Below the pieces are notes generated by a model that worked only from the letters and a program-made list of their open reading frames with translations, had not been told where the DNA came from and searched no databases. Below, piece after piece: positions 8,940 through 17,638 of a stretch of DNA of 64,000 bases. Each line of letters opens with the position of its first letter. The stretch's first letter is position 1. The stretch lies in assembly GCA_013215145.1 (NCBI GenBank), contig JABSRP010000010.1, positions 62,001 to 126,000 of the forward strand, in the 5' to 3' direction. The position numbers and the translations under genes were made by a program. The DNA comes from Pseudobacteriovorax sp. (GTDB taxonomy: Bacteria; Bdellovibrionota_B; Oligoflexia; Oligoflexales; Oligoflexaceae).

Positions 8940-11090
8940 GACAGGCTCTTCTGATTGAGAGTCAACTTTCGGTGAGCAGGTTATGACTCTGCTGGCAGCG
9001 ATTTTCTTTTGATCAATCAAAAACACCGCCACGGTTTTAATACGCTGCTGAGCAAGAGCAATGGCTCTCTCATTTGAAAGTTTACCGTCCTCGATGACAG
9101 CATCTGCGACGGTTGATGGTAGCTTTTGATCTGGGTTCGATCTCTGCCACTGGGTCGTTTCGTTGATATTACCAGCACTACAAAAGTTCAAACGAACCCC
9201 GGGTTTCTCCGTCATCACATCAGCGATCTTATTTAGCTGTTCCATTGAGCTACTGGTTGGCTTGTCACTGAGAGGGTGAAATACAATAGGCTCAAACCTT
9301 AGCTTCGTGGCAAAATCATATCCTTTTTTCACAAGACTATATGCAAGAGTTGGACTTACCGGTAGGGACGAGGCTAACAGTGGTAAATAGCTCTTAATCA
9401 AAGCATTTCCCAGGGCTCCTGCAATCTGGTCGGTCACCAGAGAGCCAAGGGTACCTTTAAGCAATCCAGATACCCCAAAGGAAGGGCTATTGGTGTTACC
9501 TGTTAGGGGAAATGCGAGTTCGATATTCCCGTTATCGTCCTTGATCATGGACATAGAGGTTCCCAAAGGCAGTCCCATTTTACCTTTGAATGCGTCGCCA
9601 CTTTGAGACTCACTATCGAGATTTAGCTGGGCTAGTTCCATCTCTAGATCACCCTTGATGTCGCCATTTTTTTCAATGAATGCTTTGGCTTTGCTATTTA
9701 ACTGCCCCCGTTCAATGCGATAGCCCATCTGCTGAACAAACAGTCCACTTAAATCGGTAAGATCGATAGCATCCAAGGTTAACTCAAGATTTTTCTGGTC
9801 GTCCTTGTTTACATTTACGTCTAAATCAAGCTTACCGAACTGGCCAAGCTTAGTCTTTACATCGAGATTTCCATTTTCACGTTGATTGGCCTTTGTTTCG
9901 GCAAATAACAAGTTAAATTTTTTGTCTCCAGCCTTGATCTGCTTGGCAGCCTCGTTAGGATCAGCAAGAAGAATTCCATCGACTTTCAGTGAGTCGAGAG
10001 TTAGTTTGGTATCGAATCCACTGCGATTAACCTTTAGACCCTTCAGTCGCCAGGTTGCGAAGTCTACGACCTTGGCATCTGCTTTTGCGAAGGTAAATCC
10101 ATCTAAAGCCATGGAATCGGGAGACACCAGTAAAGCCGTCATTTCATTTGTTTTACCCAAACTGAGATCGTAGCCAGAGACCAATGAAAGGCTATCAAAT
10201 GCCAGCTCATTTTTATCTTTGGTCTCCTCTTTATAGGCAACCTTCGTCGCAGACAGCTCGAAAGTTCCTTTGATACGGGAGATATCTGTCGCTTCGTACT
10301 CGACACTACCGATAAATTTATCAATCTGACCAGCAAGCTTAAATGATTGATGTCCTACCTCTCCGATAAGGTGATTGAGCTCGGACAAATCTCCGACTTC
10401 CAGTGAATGATCAATTTGGCAGCTAGTATAAGATGAGGACAGCTTACATACACCTGTCAATTTTAGAAAAAGCTGGCCAAGGGAAAGGTCTAAAAGGAAA
10501 GGTATAGGACTTTCTAAACTCGCTAAAGGACCAACTTCGAGGGCCTTAAGCTGAATATCATAAGTTTTTCCATATAAGTCGATAGCAAAGTTGGTATCTT
10601 CGATGATAGCTTTATTCTTTAGACTGAAGGCCATGGGAGATTGAGCTTCGTTAGAAGCTACTTCTGACGTCACTGCCGCCTCCTTACCGTCAGATTTAGG
10701 TTGAAGAGTTTTCGTATCAACTCCAGCGACAGAGAGGGAGTCCTTAGCGACTTTGGCAGTGGATGCGAAGCCAGAAATGCCAAAGTTTTCGATATCAATC
10801 TGTCCGGAAAACAAGGAAAGTCCGTCAATATCCAATTCAATCCTTTGTAGAGTTAACTCATTTTTTTTATCGAGCTGAAGCCCAATCCCTTCGATGATCA
10901 CGCCGGCACTGAAATATTGAAGATCCAAAGAGTCAATGGAAAGCTCCCAGGGACTATGCTTGGCCACCATAGATATGGCAGTTTGTTTGATGAAAAATGG
11001 AAGGGAAAGTAGAAGCAAAGCAGTGAGAAAAGCCAGGGCTAAAAAGATTTTTACCAATAATGGAAGCCTTACCATATTAGCCAGAATCAT
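8919..11090 (-). CDS. AsmA-like / DUF748-type membrane-anchored protein
   Basis: A 723-residue protein with one N-terminal membrane helix (about residues 9-32) followed by a very long, strand-rich periplasmic part built from LxLDxLxL-type repeats. Its last ~140 residues contain FEPIVFHPLSDKPTSSS, then an NKIADVMTEKP helix and a LNFCSAGN strand, the pattern of the DUF748 C-terminus. AsmA/DUF748 proteins belong to the large bridge-like group implicated in lipid transport or outer-membrane homeostasis. Two Cys near the C-terminus may pair. A monocistronic unit; its stop codon lies inside the end of the phosphatase gene, an unusual convergent overlap. Confidence 0.75.
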   Translation of the reverse strand: MILANMVRLPLLVKIFLALAFLTALLLLSLPFFIKQTAISMVAKHSPWELSIDSLDLQYFSAGVIIEGIGLQLDKKNELTLQRIELDIDGLSLFSGQIDIENFGISGFASTAKVAKDSLSVAGVDTKTLQPKSDGKEAAVTSEVASNEAQSPMAFSLKNKAIIEDTNFAIDLYGKTYDIQLKALEVGPLASLESPIPFLLDLSLGQLFLKLTGVCKLSSSYTSCQIDHSLEVGDLSELNHLIGEVGHQSFKLAGQIDKFIGSVEYEATDISRIKGTFELSATKVAYKEETKDKNELAFDSLSLVSGYDLSLGKTNEMTALLVSPDSMALDGFTFAKADAKVVDFATWRLKGLKVNRSGFDTKLTLDSLKVDGILLADPNEAAKQIKAGDKKFNLLFAETKANQRENGNLDVKTKLGQFGKLDLDVNVNKDDQKNLELTLDAIDLTDLSGLFVQQMGYRIERGQLNSKAKAFIEKNGDIKGDLEMELAQLNLDSESQSGDAFKGKMGLPLGTSMSMIKDDNGNIELAFPLTGNTNSPSFGVSGLLKGTLGSLVTDQIAGALGNALIKSYLPLLASSLPVSPTLAYSLVKKGYDFATKLRFEPIVFHPLSDKPTSSSMEQLNKIADVMTEKPGVRLNFCSAGNINETTQWQRSNPDQKLPSTVADAVIEDGKLSNERAIALAQQRIKTVAVFLIDQKKIAASRVITCSPKVDSQSEEPVSVTVSI

Positions 11091-11241
11091 ATGCTTACCT
11101 CATCAAAATAAGGTTATTTGGCATGCAGACCCTAGGCTGTCAAGAATTAAACCTCGATTACCCTATAAACTCTAGATTGCAGATTTTTGGAGTACTTAAT
11201 GAGCTGAATTCACAGTCATTATAGACAAACAACATGGCAGC

Positions 11242-11262
11242 AGGCCAAGACAAGCTTGGCCT
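11242..11262. terminator. Hairpin downstream of the protease gene
   Basis: AGGCCAAG and CTTGGCCT form an 8-bp stem with a 5-base loop. The T-rich flank is on the plus-strand side, so as a terminator for the minus-strand protease gene it lacks a U-run. It could instead act as an RNA-stabilising end. Confidence 0.4.
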
Positions 11263-11281
11263 ATTTTCTATCATAAATGAG

Positions 11282-12028
11282 TTATGGGCGATACCAACAT
11301 CTTGGCCTTTCTAGATTTAAAATTCCGGCCAAATATGTATCTAAGCGACATTGAATTCCGGGATGATCGCGAAGCGTACGCCGCACAACACTTGGGTCAG
11401 GAGTCTCAAATTGAGGTATAGGCTCAGACTTAATAAAAGCTAAAAGGGCTCCTATACGGCGACTGGCTAATACTAGTCGCTCACACTGAGAAGGATCCGC
11501 CTCATTCTCACAAAGAAAGCGTTCGTAGCTAGTTGGCACTGCAAAATCGGTGATGGGAATTGCGTCAAGCACCTTAGGCAAACAAACACCAGCACCATAG
11601 TAATCTGCCTGTCCCTCGACACTCACTTTAAATAGGGGAGATCGTTTATCTGGCTTACCGCCATAGCCATGTGCGATTTCATGACAGACCACAAGTGCAA
11701 AGCCGTCAAGAGAAACCTCTGGCCTTCTCGCCAATCCACCGTACATGGTGACAATATTTTTTTGGAGCTGAGGCAAAATATAGGCGTTGACGGTTTCGTC
11801 CTCCCAAAATCCTCGAATGGTGAGGGGTTTCCAACCTTGCTCCTCAATGATTTCCGTATATATCTCGAGGGCGGTTTCTATCACCTCGTAGAACTGCTCT
11901 TCCGATATATTTGACTCTTCTTCGGTCACTTGATAGCGCAAGGCAGGATTGTCTTCGACAAAGCTCTGCGCCTTAGCCATTAATGGCAACACAAAACACA
12001 AAACGAAACATGTAAATAGATACTTCAT
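11282..12028 (-). CDS. Secreted zinc metalloprotease (HExxH, M48-like)
   Basis: The 248-residue precursor has a signal peptide (cleavage near AKAQ, residue 20). The zinc motif is CHEIAH (His116, Glu117, His120). A second motif VEGQADYYG (Glu138 and Asp142) fits the E-x-x-x-D third-ligand motif of M48-type gluzincins. No M48 transmembrane segments are present, so this is a soluble exported variant. Four Cys after the active site could be disulphides. A role in periplasmic or extracellular protein turnover is inferred. It stands opposite the plus-strand block of exported proteins, and the 160-base gap between them carries both promoters. Confidence 0.85.
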   Translation of the reverse strand: MKYLFTCFVLCFVLPLMAKAQSFVEDNPALRYQVTEEESNISEEQFYEVIETALEIYTEIIEEQGWKPLTIRGFWEDETVNAYILPQLQKNIVTMYGGLARRPEVSLDGFALVVCHEIAHGYGGKPDKRSPLFKVSVEGQADYYGAGVCLPKVLDAIPITDFAVPTSYERFLCENEADPSQCERLVLASRRIGALLAFIKSEPIPQFETPDPSVVRRTLRDHPGIQCRLDTYLAGILNLERPRCWYRP

Positions 12029-12188
12029 ACTGAACCCTCATTAGTTGATCTTTAGAGCTGATGCTAAATGTTCTTAATGGCAGAGTTCAATTGAGAAATT
12101 TCTTACCCCTACTGCAATAAATCCTATTTCCTCTTGTCATCCCCTTTGAAGATCACGAAAGCGACATCTATCTCGAGGAAAATTTTTT

Positions 12189-13670
12189 ATGAACAAATCG
12201 TTGCTACTTATTATGAGCTTAATGGCAGGACCGTTCGACACAGCTACGGCCGCGACACGATCAACGTGGGATGCTGATCAATTCAAGTACCTGCTTGTGC
12301 CAGATAGGTTTCAAATCGCCACAGTATTTGAGCAGCCGAGATTCAGCTTAGTGGAAAAAGCCAATGCGTCAGGCTTTAAGGTTTCCATTAGCTACTCAGC
12401 GGATTATTCGCGACTGGAAAAATTCTTATTTTCGTCCCATGAAAATGACTTTTTCCAAATAGGGGTCTTTAAAGCGGAAGCCAATCCCATTGAAGTACAG
12501 CATCTCTCAAAGATTTTCGATGAGCCAACAATAGTTAGCTGGTCAGTAGTTTTCGATATCAACGAAATCCATCTGACCTACGACTTCAGCAACGAGCTCG
12601 ATCGAACCGCCATAGAGGCGCTGTTCAAAGGTCCTTTTATTATTGGCAACCTCGTCTATCAGGTCACTTGCGGTGAAACCATTAGATCTACGTATTGTGA
12701 CAGCAATTATAGTAGTGTTCCACTGTTCAATCAGTTTGTAGGAGATGTCCATCAACAGGACTATTCAGCTTATCAAACATACAGACTACTGCAAAACTAT
12801 CTGAACTACTCTGTCATTTTTCATCCGCTATTAAAGGGCGCAAACAGCCTCGAAGTGGATCAGCACTTGAGGAAAATACTCTTTGAGGGGGACGTTTGCC
12901 AATCAGACTTGTCATCAACCGAGCTTGCAATATGTCAAAGCATAATAGAGAGGAGCCCAAACCTATCTGTACATGAGGCTTTAGAAAAAGCAAAAGGAAA
13001 TATCACCGAGTTTATCGAGCTATCGACTAGTGACAGTTTCATTTTGGGTCGAGACGATTTTCAAATACTCCATAGTAGTCCAATTAGGCCCGACCCTGAC
13101 AGCTGGAATCAGAGTGCTTATGATCCGGCCTTCGCAAATTCAAAGGCAAGCAATGAATGGTATATTATATTTGCTGCGGAGGCCGAGTCTTTAGTACTAC
13201 AAATTAAGGACGGTGAAAGCTACTCTCTAAAGGCTCACCACTGGGGAGAGCACTCGAGCTCGGGTACTGGATTAGAACGCCTTAAGCAAGGCACCCAAAT
13301 TCGATTGATTGCAAGACATTCGGATGGCGAGGTGGCTGCAACAGAGTATTTTGCCTACCTAGATGAGGAACCAAAATTCCAATCAGCTTCACAACAGCGA
13401 CCTCAATCAGAAACCATCTCGTATACAGCTAATTCAAGTGAATGGTGGGTCGAATTCGCATCAGATGCAGATAGCATTAAAATGGAAATAGAAGGAGACG
13501 ATACCTATGAACTGAAGAGGCACTTCTGGGGCGTGTTTTCGTCTTCCGAGACAGGAATCTCAAAAATTCCTCTAGGTACCGGTGTCCGACTGACACTTAC
13601 TTATAATGAAGAGAGAATACAGACAACAAAGTACTTTCGGTATCTTGTTGACGAGCCGCTAGTTAATTAG
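12189..13670 (+). CDS. Exported protein, long paralogue with two C-terminal repeats
   Basis: A 493-residue product with signal peptide (cleavage near ATAA). Residues about 30-300 are homologous along their length to the protein at 17639-18592. They share a YLL(V/L)PDRF start, the blocks DYSRLEKFLFSSH and FIELSTSD, four matching Cys, and a VPLFNQF / IPLFNQF segment. After this shared region come two tandem copies (about 320-395 and 415-490), each starting EWY/EWW, with an H(H/F)WG(E/V) centre followed by SSS-x-TG, and ending EYF/KYF. The copies look like small beta-sandwich modules. The shorter paralogue lacks them. Function is unknown, and the family was not recognised. Export and modular build suggest a surface or secreted protein working with the operon that follows. 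Confidence 0.75.
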   Translation: MNKSLLLIMSLMAGPFDTATAATRSTWDADQFKYLLVPDRFQIATVFEQPRFSLVEKANASGFKVSISYSADYSRLEKFLFSSHENDFFQIGVFKAEANPIEVQHLSKIFDEPTIVSWSVVFDINEIHLTYDFSNELDRTAIEALFKGPFIIGNLVYQVTCGETIRSTYCDSNYSSVPLFNQFVGDVHQQDYSAYQTYRLLQNYLNYSVIFHPLLKGANSLEVDQHLRKILFEGDVCQSDLSSTELAICQSIIERSPNLSVHEALEKAKGNITEFIELSTSDSFILGRDDFQILHSSPIRPDPDSWNQSAYDPAFANSKASNEWYIIFAAEAESLVLQIKDGESYSLKAHHWGEHSSSGTGLERLKQGTQIRLIARHSDGEVAATEYFAYLDEEPKFQSASQQRPQSETISYTANSSEWWVEFASDADSIKMEIEGDDTYELKRHFWGVFSSSETGISKIPLGTGVRLTLTYNEERIQTTKYFRYLVDEPLVN

Positions 13671-14118
13671 GAGAGTCTTTTTATCTTTCCGATTTTTCGA
13701 CGCCATCATCCGTTCACTTCCCGATAGATGAAATCTACCCGAAGCTAAGTGAATTGACTCACCTTCGGGCCGTCAAACTAATTTAGTTTCTATAAGATAA
13801 CTCTAGATTGCGAACCAAAAAATACCTTCGTCAAAAATTTTTTTTCCGAAATTTTCCGATCGTCGTTTAGCTTTCATAATAAATCACAGCAGCTCCCAAA
13901 AACCTTGACCGTCATGACTTTGAAAGAATTATTAAGAGATCTTAATCTATTTTTATCGACTCATTTTCCCGCACTAAACCTCTCTCTTTGAAAGATCTTC
14001 GAAAAAAAATTCCTTCGCGATGCAATAAAAAAATTTTTTCGTCGTCATTACCGTAAAGGCAACAGAAGCCAAAACGAAGATTACGAATGAAGGCATTCAT
14101 CAACATAAGGAGACCTAG
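13671..14118 (+). other. Intergenic region: stem-loops and A/T-run promoter area
   Basis: No gene. CCCGAAG at 13738 pairs with CTTCGGG at 13763-13769, with an inner GTGA/TCAC stem; AAACTA/TAGTTT follows at 13775-13789. These may end transcription of the gene before. From about 13830 to 14045 there are long A/T runs next to TTCCG, CGTCG and TTCG words, which would give curved DNA upstream of the operon starting at 14119. The promoter is not resolved. Confidence 0.4.
13738..13769 (+). terminator. Stem-loop after the long paralogue
   Basis: CCCGAAG pairs with CTTCGGG and, inside it, GTGA pairs with TCAC. It lacks an immediate T-run, so rho-independent termination is possible but not certain. 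Confidence 0.4.
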
Positions 14119-14466
14119 GTGAAAACAAAACTAATAGGGTTTGGTGGTATCGCTACGGTCCTTGTATCAGCGATCTTTTATTTCAAAAGCGAACCTAAAG
14201 ACATAGAACGCACCATAATCTCAGAGACTGTTCACGAGGAGATAGAAGCAGATATTGTAAAGCCTGCCATAGAGTCTCAGAAACAAGAGGTGCCGAAAGC
14301 AACAGTTGTTACCAAAAACAAGGAGGAAGCGGGGAAAACGAAAGAAAAACTTGAGGCAAAGCTTGTGAAGGTTAACGATCACGGCGCCCGGATCTATAAA
14401 ATCAACGATACACAAATCACAGTCACTCCTTCGGGTCAAATTTTTTTACTACCTGAAGACATTTAA
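14119..14466 (+). CDS. Small membrane-anchored protein, first gene of the exported operon
   Basis: A 115-residue protein starting at GTG behind AAGGAGAC. A single hydrophobic helix at the N-terminus (about 5-22) should anchor it in the inner membrane. A charged, Glu/Lys-rich extended region (about 25-85) follows, then a small C-terminal module ending QITVTPSGQIFLLPEDI. It is separated from the next gene by 20 bases, which places it in the operon. Function is unknown. The design (anchor, flexible spacer, small domain) fits a tether or assembly partner for the exported proteins behind it; that is inference only. Confidence 0.7.
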   Translation: MKTKLIGFGGIATVLVSAIFYFKSEPKDIERTIISETVHEEIEADIVKPAIESQKQEVPKATVVTKNKEEAGKTKEKLEAKLVKVNDHGARIYKINDTQITVTPSGQIFLLPEDI

Positions 14467-14486
14467 ATAATTTTGGAGAAATTTGC

Positions 14487-16232
14487 ATGAACCTTAAATC
14501 AAAAATCGCAACAGGACTCTTAACGGCGCTACTACTGCCCTCAATAGCCAGTGCCGACGTTATTGGTAAATCATGGTTTGTCGATATGGAGGACATTCCA
14601 TTTACTGACGAAACAGCAGAAATCTTAAATCCACTTTCTACTCTAGGTTTCTACAACGACGCCGATGTCGAAAATGAAGTATTTTATATTCCACCGTTCC
14701 ATCCAGTAGAAGGAATCGCAGGTACCATTGCTGTCAACAAGTCTCAGATTAGGCGTGCCGACAATGTTAATAATATCCGAGGAAAGTTTAATGATGCCGG
14801 GTTTGATGCTATTGCAGAAAATCAATCTCAGTTGACTACTGCACGAGCAAGTTACACAAACCTTCGTGAACGCTACCTAAACCTTCCTGAGGATCAAGAG
14901 TATTTGCGAGACGAGCTAAAAGCCATTCTTGATAGCCTAAAAGCAGAAGTTGACGAGTTAAAGGCTGCCTCTGCGAATTTAGAAGCTGCTATTCCAGGAG
15001 CCCTACGTGAGTTCACTGCAGAAGCGATGTCTTTCGAGATCGCTGCAGCAAATATCAGCCTTGACGGTCTCGACATGACAAAGGCGGCCGATCAAGGTCT
15101 AGCAACGGCGCGATTGGAGCGATCTATTGGTGGTAATATGACGGTCAATGCTGTCGCCGGCTTTACACCAGAACAGTTAACCGCTGTTCGTAAGTACAAA
15201 GAGCTTCGACAACAGTATCAGAACAAACCCATCAAGTTTAAAAAGCTACCGGTAAAGTCGATTTCATGGGAAGGCCTTTCTGAAGTCCAAACAGAAGACA
15301 CCCAGGGAATTTCCAAATATCGATCCTTTAACGGAAGTGGAACGCTAGAAGGAGCTACTGTCAATATCGACTTCACCTTAGCTGGTGCCCGCGATATTTC
15401 TGTCGCTCCAGCTCCTTTTATTCTGCCAGTTGGTGCTTCGACCCAGCTATTAACTAAGCTACCAAAATTCACTGCTACACTTAGCTGTGATATTAAGAGT
15501 GGTTGGTTCTTCAAAGGACGCACTGATGTAAAAGACGGGTTGATAATTTACAATAATGATATTACGCAAAATATCGTTTCTGACTCTTATGGAACTACTG
15601 GTGACGAAGATTCTCCATGTACATTAACCTATGAAGGTGGAGGTGATCCCAGCCAGGCAGTTCGCGAAGCGGCCATTCGCAAGTCTCTTGACTTAGTTTA
15701 TGATCGCCTCGTAAATCTCGGGATACAACGTTCAAATCTTGCTAAGCAGCAGCGCGATGCCTACCAGGCTAGAGTCGAAGCAGATATTGCGGCCAATCGT
15801 CATACCGGTGCTAACCGTGGATGGGCAAGCGCCATTGGTGGCTACTTAAGTGGCGGATGGGTTGGACTTGGTGTTGGTCTTTTCTCTCAAGCATCTAACT
15901 TTTACTGGCACACTGATCGACGCAACGTTACGGTCAATGATCGTGTTCAATTCAACTTAAAAATTGTTGAGGACGGGAATAAACTCGAAACTATGGATCT
16001 ACCTTTGCAACTATGTGTCGCATGGCAACCCGATTACCAAGCTTATGTAGCATGTACCGTGGATCAGATTCCGCGTGCCAACAACATGGATGGCGCTGGT
16101 AATGCAGCAAGAGATAGTGAAGAGTGCGAAGACGCGGAAACCACAGAAGAGTGTAAAGAAGCTCGTGAGGATGAAGCCGAAACTAATGACGACAACGGTA
16201 CTATCGACGACGATCTTCCAGAAGAGATTTAG
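14487..16232 (+). CDS. Large secreted protein with coiled coil, Gly-rich segment and acidic tail
   Basis: A 581-residue precursor with signal peptide (cleavage near ASAD, residue 23). It has a helical coiled-coil stretch (about 110-175, Leu/Glu/Ala rich), a beta-rich middle with Cys residues around 335 and 375, and a second helix (about 390-435). Then comes a Gly-rich hydrophobic segment near 447-470 (GGYLSGGWVGLGVGLFSQ), and finally a highly acidic tail with Cys pairs (EECEDAETTEECKEA). The Gly-rich segment could insert in or lie on a membrane; the acidic tail could bind cations. No family was recognised. It is the largest component of the six-gene exported operon. Confidence 0.75.
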   Translation: MNLKSKIATGLLTALLLPSIASADVIGKSWFVDMEDIPFTDETAEILNPLSTLGFYNDADVENEVFYIPPFHPVEGIAGTIAVNKSQIRRADNVNNIRGKFNDAGFDAIAENQSQLTTARASYTNLRERYLNLPEDQEYLRDELKAILDSLKAEVDELKAASANLEAAIPGALREFTAEAMSFEIAAANISLDGLDMTKAADQGLATARLERSIGGNMTVNAVAGFTPEQLTAVRKYKELRQQYQNKPIKFKKLPVKSISWEGLSEVQTEDTQGISKYRSFNGSGTLEGATVNIDFTLAGARDISVAPAPFILPVGASTQLLTKLPKFTATLSCDIKSGWFFKGRTDVKDGLIIYNNDITQNIVSDSYGTTGDEDSPCTLTYEGGGDPSQAVREAAIRKSLDLVYDRLVNLGIQRSNLAKQQRDAYQARVEADIAANRHTGANRGWASAIGGYLSGGWVGLGVGLFSQASNFYWHTDRRNVTVNDRVQFNLKIVEDGNKLETMDLPLQLCVAWQPDYQAYVACTVDQIPRANNMDGAGNAARDSEECEDAETTEECKEAREDEAETNDDNGTIDDDLPEEI

Positions 16233-16241
16233 TCACTAGAA

Positions 16242-16266
16242 GGATAGCAGGATCTTCCTGCTATCC
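16242..16266 (+). terminator. Perfect hairpin inside the operon (attenuator or stabiliser)
   Basis: GGATAGCAGGA and TCCTGCTATCC form an uninterrupted 11-bp stem with a 3-base loop, in the gap between the second and third genes. It is followed by AGTTTG, not a T-run. It may partly terminate transcription or protect the upstream mRNA end, making the upstream genes more highly expressed than those after it. Confidence 0.55.
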
Positions 16267-16300
16267 AGTTTGATCACACTACCGTAATAGGAGAGCGGTT

Positions 16301-17302
16301 TTGAGATACTCAAAAACATGTTTAGCAATTATGGGCTCAATACTGGCAGGTTCTGCCTTCGGTACTACCATCGAAAGCAGCCTAAAGTTCAAACCTGAAT
16401 CCGTAAATACTTCAGGAAGAGTTGCCGAATTAGAGATGTCCTTTAAATTTGATGAAGTAGAAAATATTCGTTTTGCTAAGGCAGCTGCAAGGCGTTTGGT
16501 GGAACAGTCTGGCGCTTTGAATGGGTTTCAAGCTACGTTTAGCTTCTCTGATAGCCTAGTTTTTTCGCTAACAGATGATGCTAGTGTGGAAGAAAAACAG
16601 AAGGGATTTGGTCAGTGTTTATCAGCTTGGGTACTCAATGAATTAGACGATGAGGAGGCTGCAAAAGTCTACTTAGCGATTCGTTCTGATGATGGCTCTA
16701 TCGACACTTATAGTGACCAATTCCGTAGATATATTAGCGAAAATGACAGCTGTCATCTCTTCGAGCAGACACTACCCGACGAGCACGTTTTAAATACATA
16801 CCTCAGTGAATATATTCGAAACGATCATTTTGGCTACAATCAAGGTTTCCTTACAGAGTACTCAAAACTGTATGCAAAACCCCTGAGGGCATATAACGAT
16901 TCCGTTTTTTCCAAACAGGCCAAAGACAGATTGCTAAAAGATGCGAAAAACTTCGCAGATACCTTTGCCGCTACCGGACGAAAATTTCTTAATTTTGATG
17001 TTGTAGCATCTACCATCAATGGAGAAAATTTTTCTAAAGGTCGTCTTTTTCAGTCAGTACTACTTTCGACAAATAGCTTAGACGATATCAAAAAAGAGTA
17101 TGAAAAGATCTTAGAGGGAAAACCTAATTCATTAGAATTTGACTCTAGTCTAAAACTAGCCAATCGGGTAGTGAGTATTTGTGGAGGACTGGTGACTGAC
17201 GATGATACTCTTTGCCAGAGCACCCTATCGAACACGGATTTTTATATCTTTACAATTACCCGCAATGGAAATGATACGAAATTCTTAGCGTTCGAGGAAT
17301 AA
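16301..17302 (+). CDS. Secreted protein of unknown function
   Basis: The 333-residue product starts at TTG (AGGAGAGC upstream) and has a signal peptide ending near SAFG/T. The mature part is mixed alpha/beta. It has a helix with VENIRFAKAAARRLVEQSG, paired Cys at FGQCLSAWV and DSCHLFE, a long helical middle and a second Cys pair near the end (SICGGL, DTLCQST). The last segment ITRNGNDTKFLAFEE is strand-like. No domain was recognised. It follows the hairpin at 16242-16266, and its stop is two bases before the next ATG, so the two are probably translated together. Confidence 0.7.
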   Translation: MRYSKTCLAIMGSILAGSAFGTTIESSLKFKPESVNTSGRVAELEMSFKFDEVENIRFAKAAARRLVEQSGALNGFQATFSFSDSLVFSLTDDASVEEKQKGFGQCLSAWVLNELDDEEAAKVYLAIRSDDGSIDTYSDQFRRYISENDSCHLFEQTLPDEHVLNTYLSEYIRNDHFGYNQGFLTEYSKLYAKPLRAYNDSVFSKQAKDRLLKDAKNFADTFAATGRKFLNFDVVASTINGENFSKGRLFQSVLLSTNSLDDIKKEYEKILEGKPNSLEFDSSLKLANRVVSICGGLVTDDDTLCQSTLSNTDFYIFTITRNGNDTKFLAFEE

Positions 17303-17303
17303 C

Positions 17304-17636
17304 ATGAAGTCCGCTATACTTGTAAGTCTATGTGTTTTCTTTTTTCTTAGCGCTTGTGAATCCGATTCTAGTAGTGACAAAGAGGATCAGGCCTGTTCAG
17401 AATTACCCTGCAATCCCGATCCAGATACTCCCCCACCTGAGGAATGTCCTGGTGACATCGATTGCAATCGTCCTGAATTAAATCTGACTTGTATCCCGGA
17501 TCCAGACTTATCCGAAATCGATTGGGTGGCAGGCTTGCTAAGGAACAAGGGAATTACGGAAATACACGTAGACTCGCTAGCTATAGCGCTTTATGACCTA
17601 TATCACTGCGATCAATCACCGGAAGAAAGTGGATAA
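17304..17636 (+). CDS. Cys-rich small lipoprotein
   Basis: A 110-residue lipoprotein with a textbook lipobox (FFLSAC, Cys18) and SD GAGGA before ATG. After a Ser/Asp spacer come several Cys and Pro-rich clusters (ACSELPCNPDPDTPPPEECPG), then a short helical domain ending LYHCDQSPEESG. The many Cys imply a disulphide-tied mini-domain outside the cytoplasm. No family was recognised. It is packed tightly between its neighbours (1 and 2 bases), so it is almost certainly co-expressed. It may act as the lipid-anchored attachment point of the complex, which is an inference. Confidence 0.7.
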   Translation: MKSAILVSLCVFFFLSACESDSSSDKEDQACSELPCNPDPDTPPPEECPGDIDCNRPELNLTCIPDPDLSEIDWVAGLLRNKGITEIHVDSLAIALYDLYHCDQSPEESG

Positions 17637-17638
17637 CA

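Noticed and set aside
15218..15523. Antisense frame of about 100 codons inside the 581-residue protein gene
   Set aside because: It has no ribosome site and the plus-strand frame is a clear exported protein.
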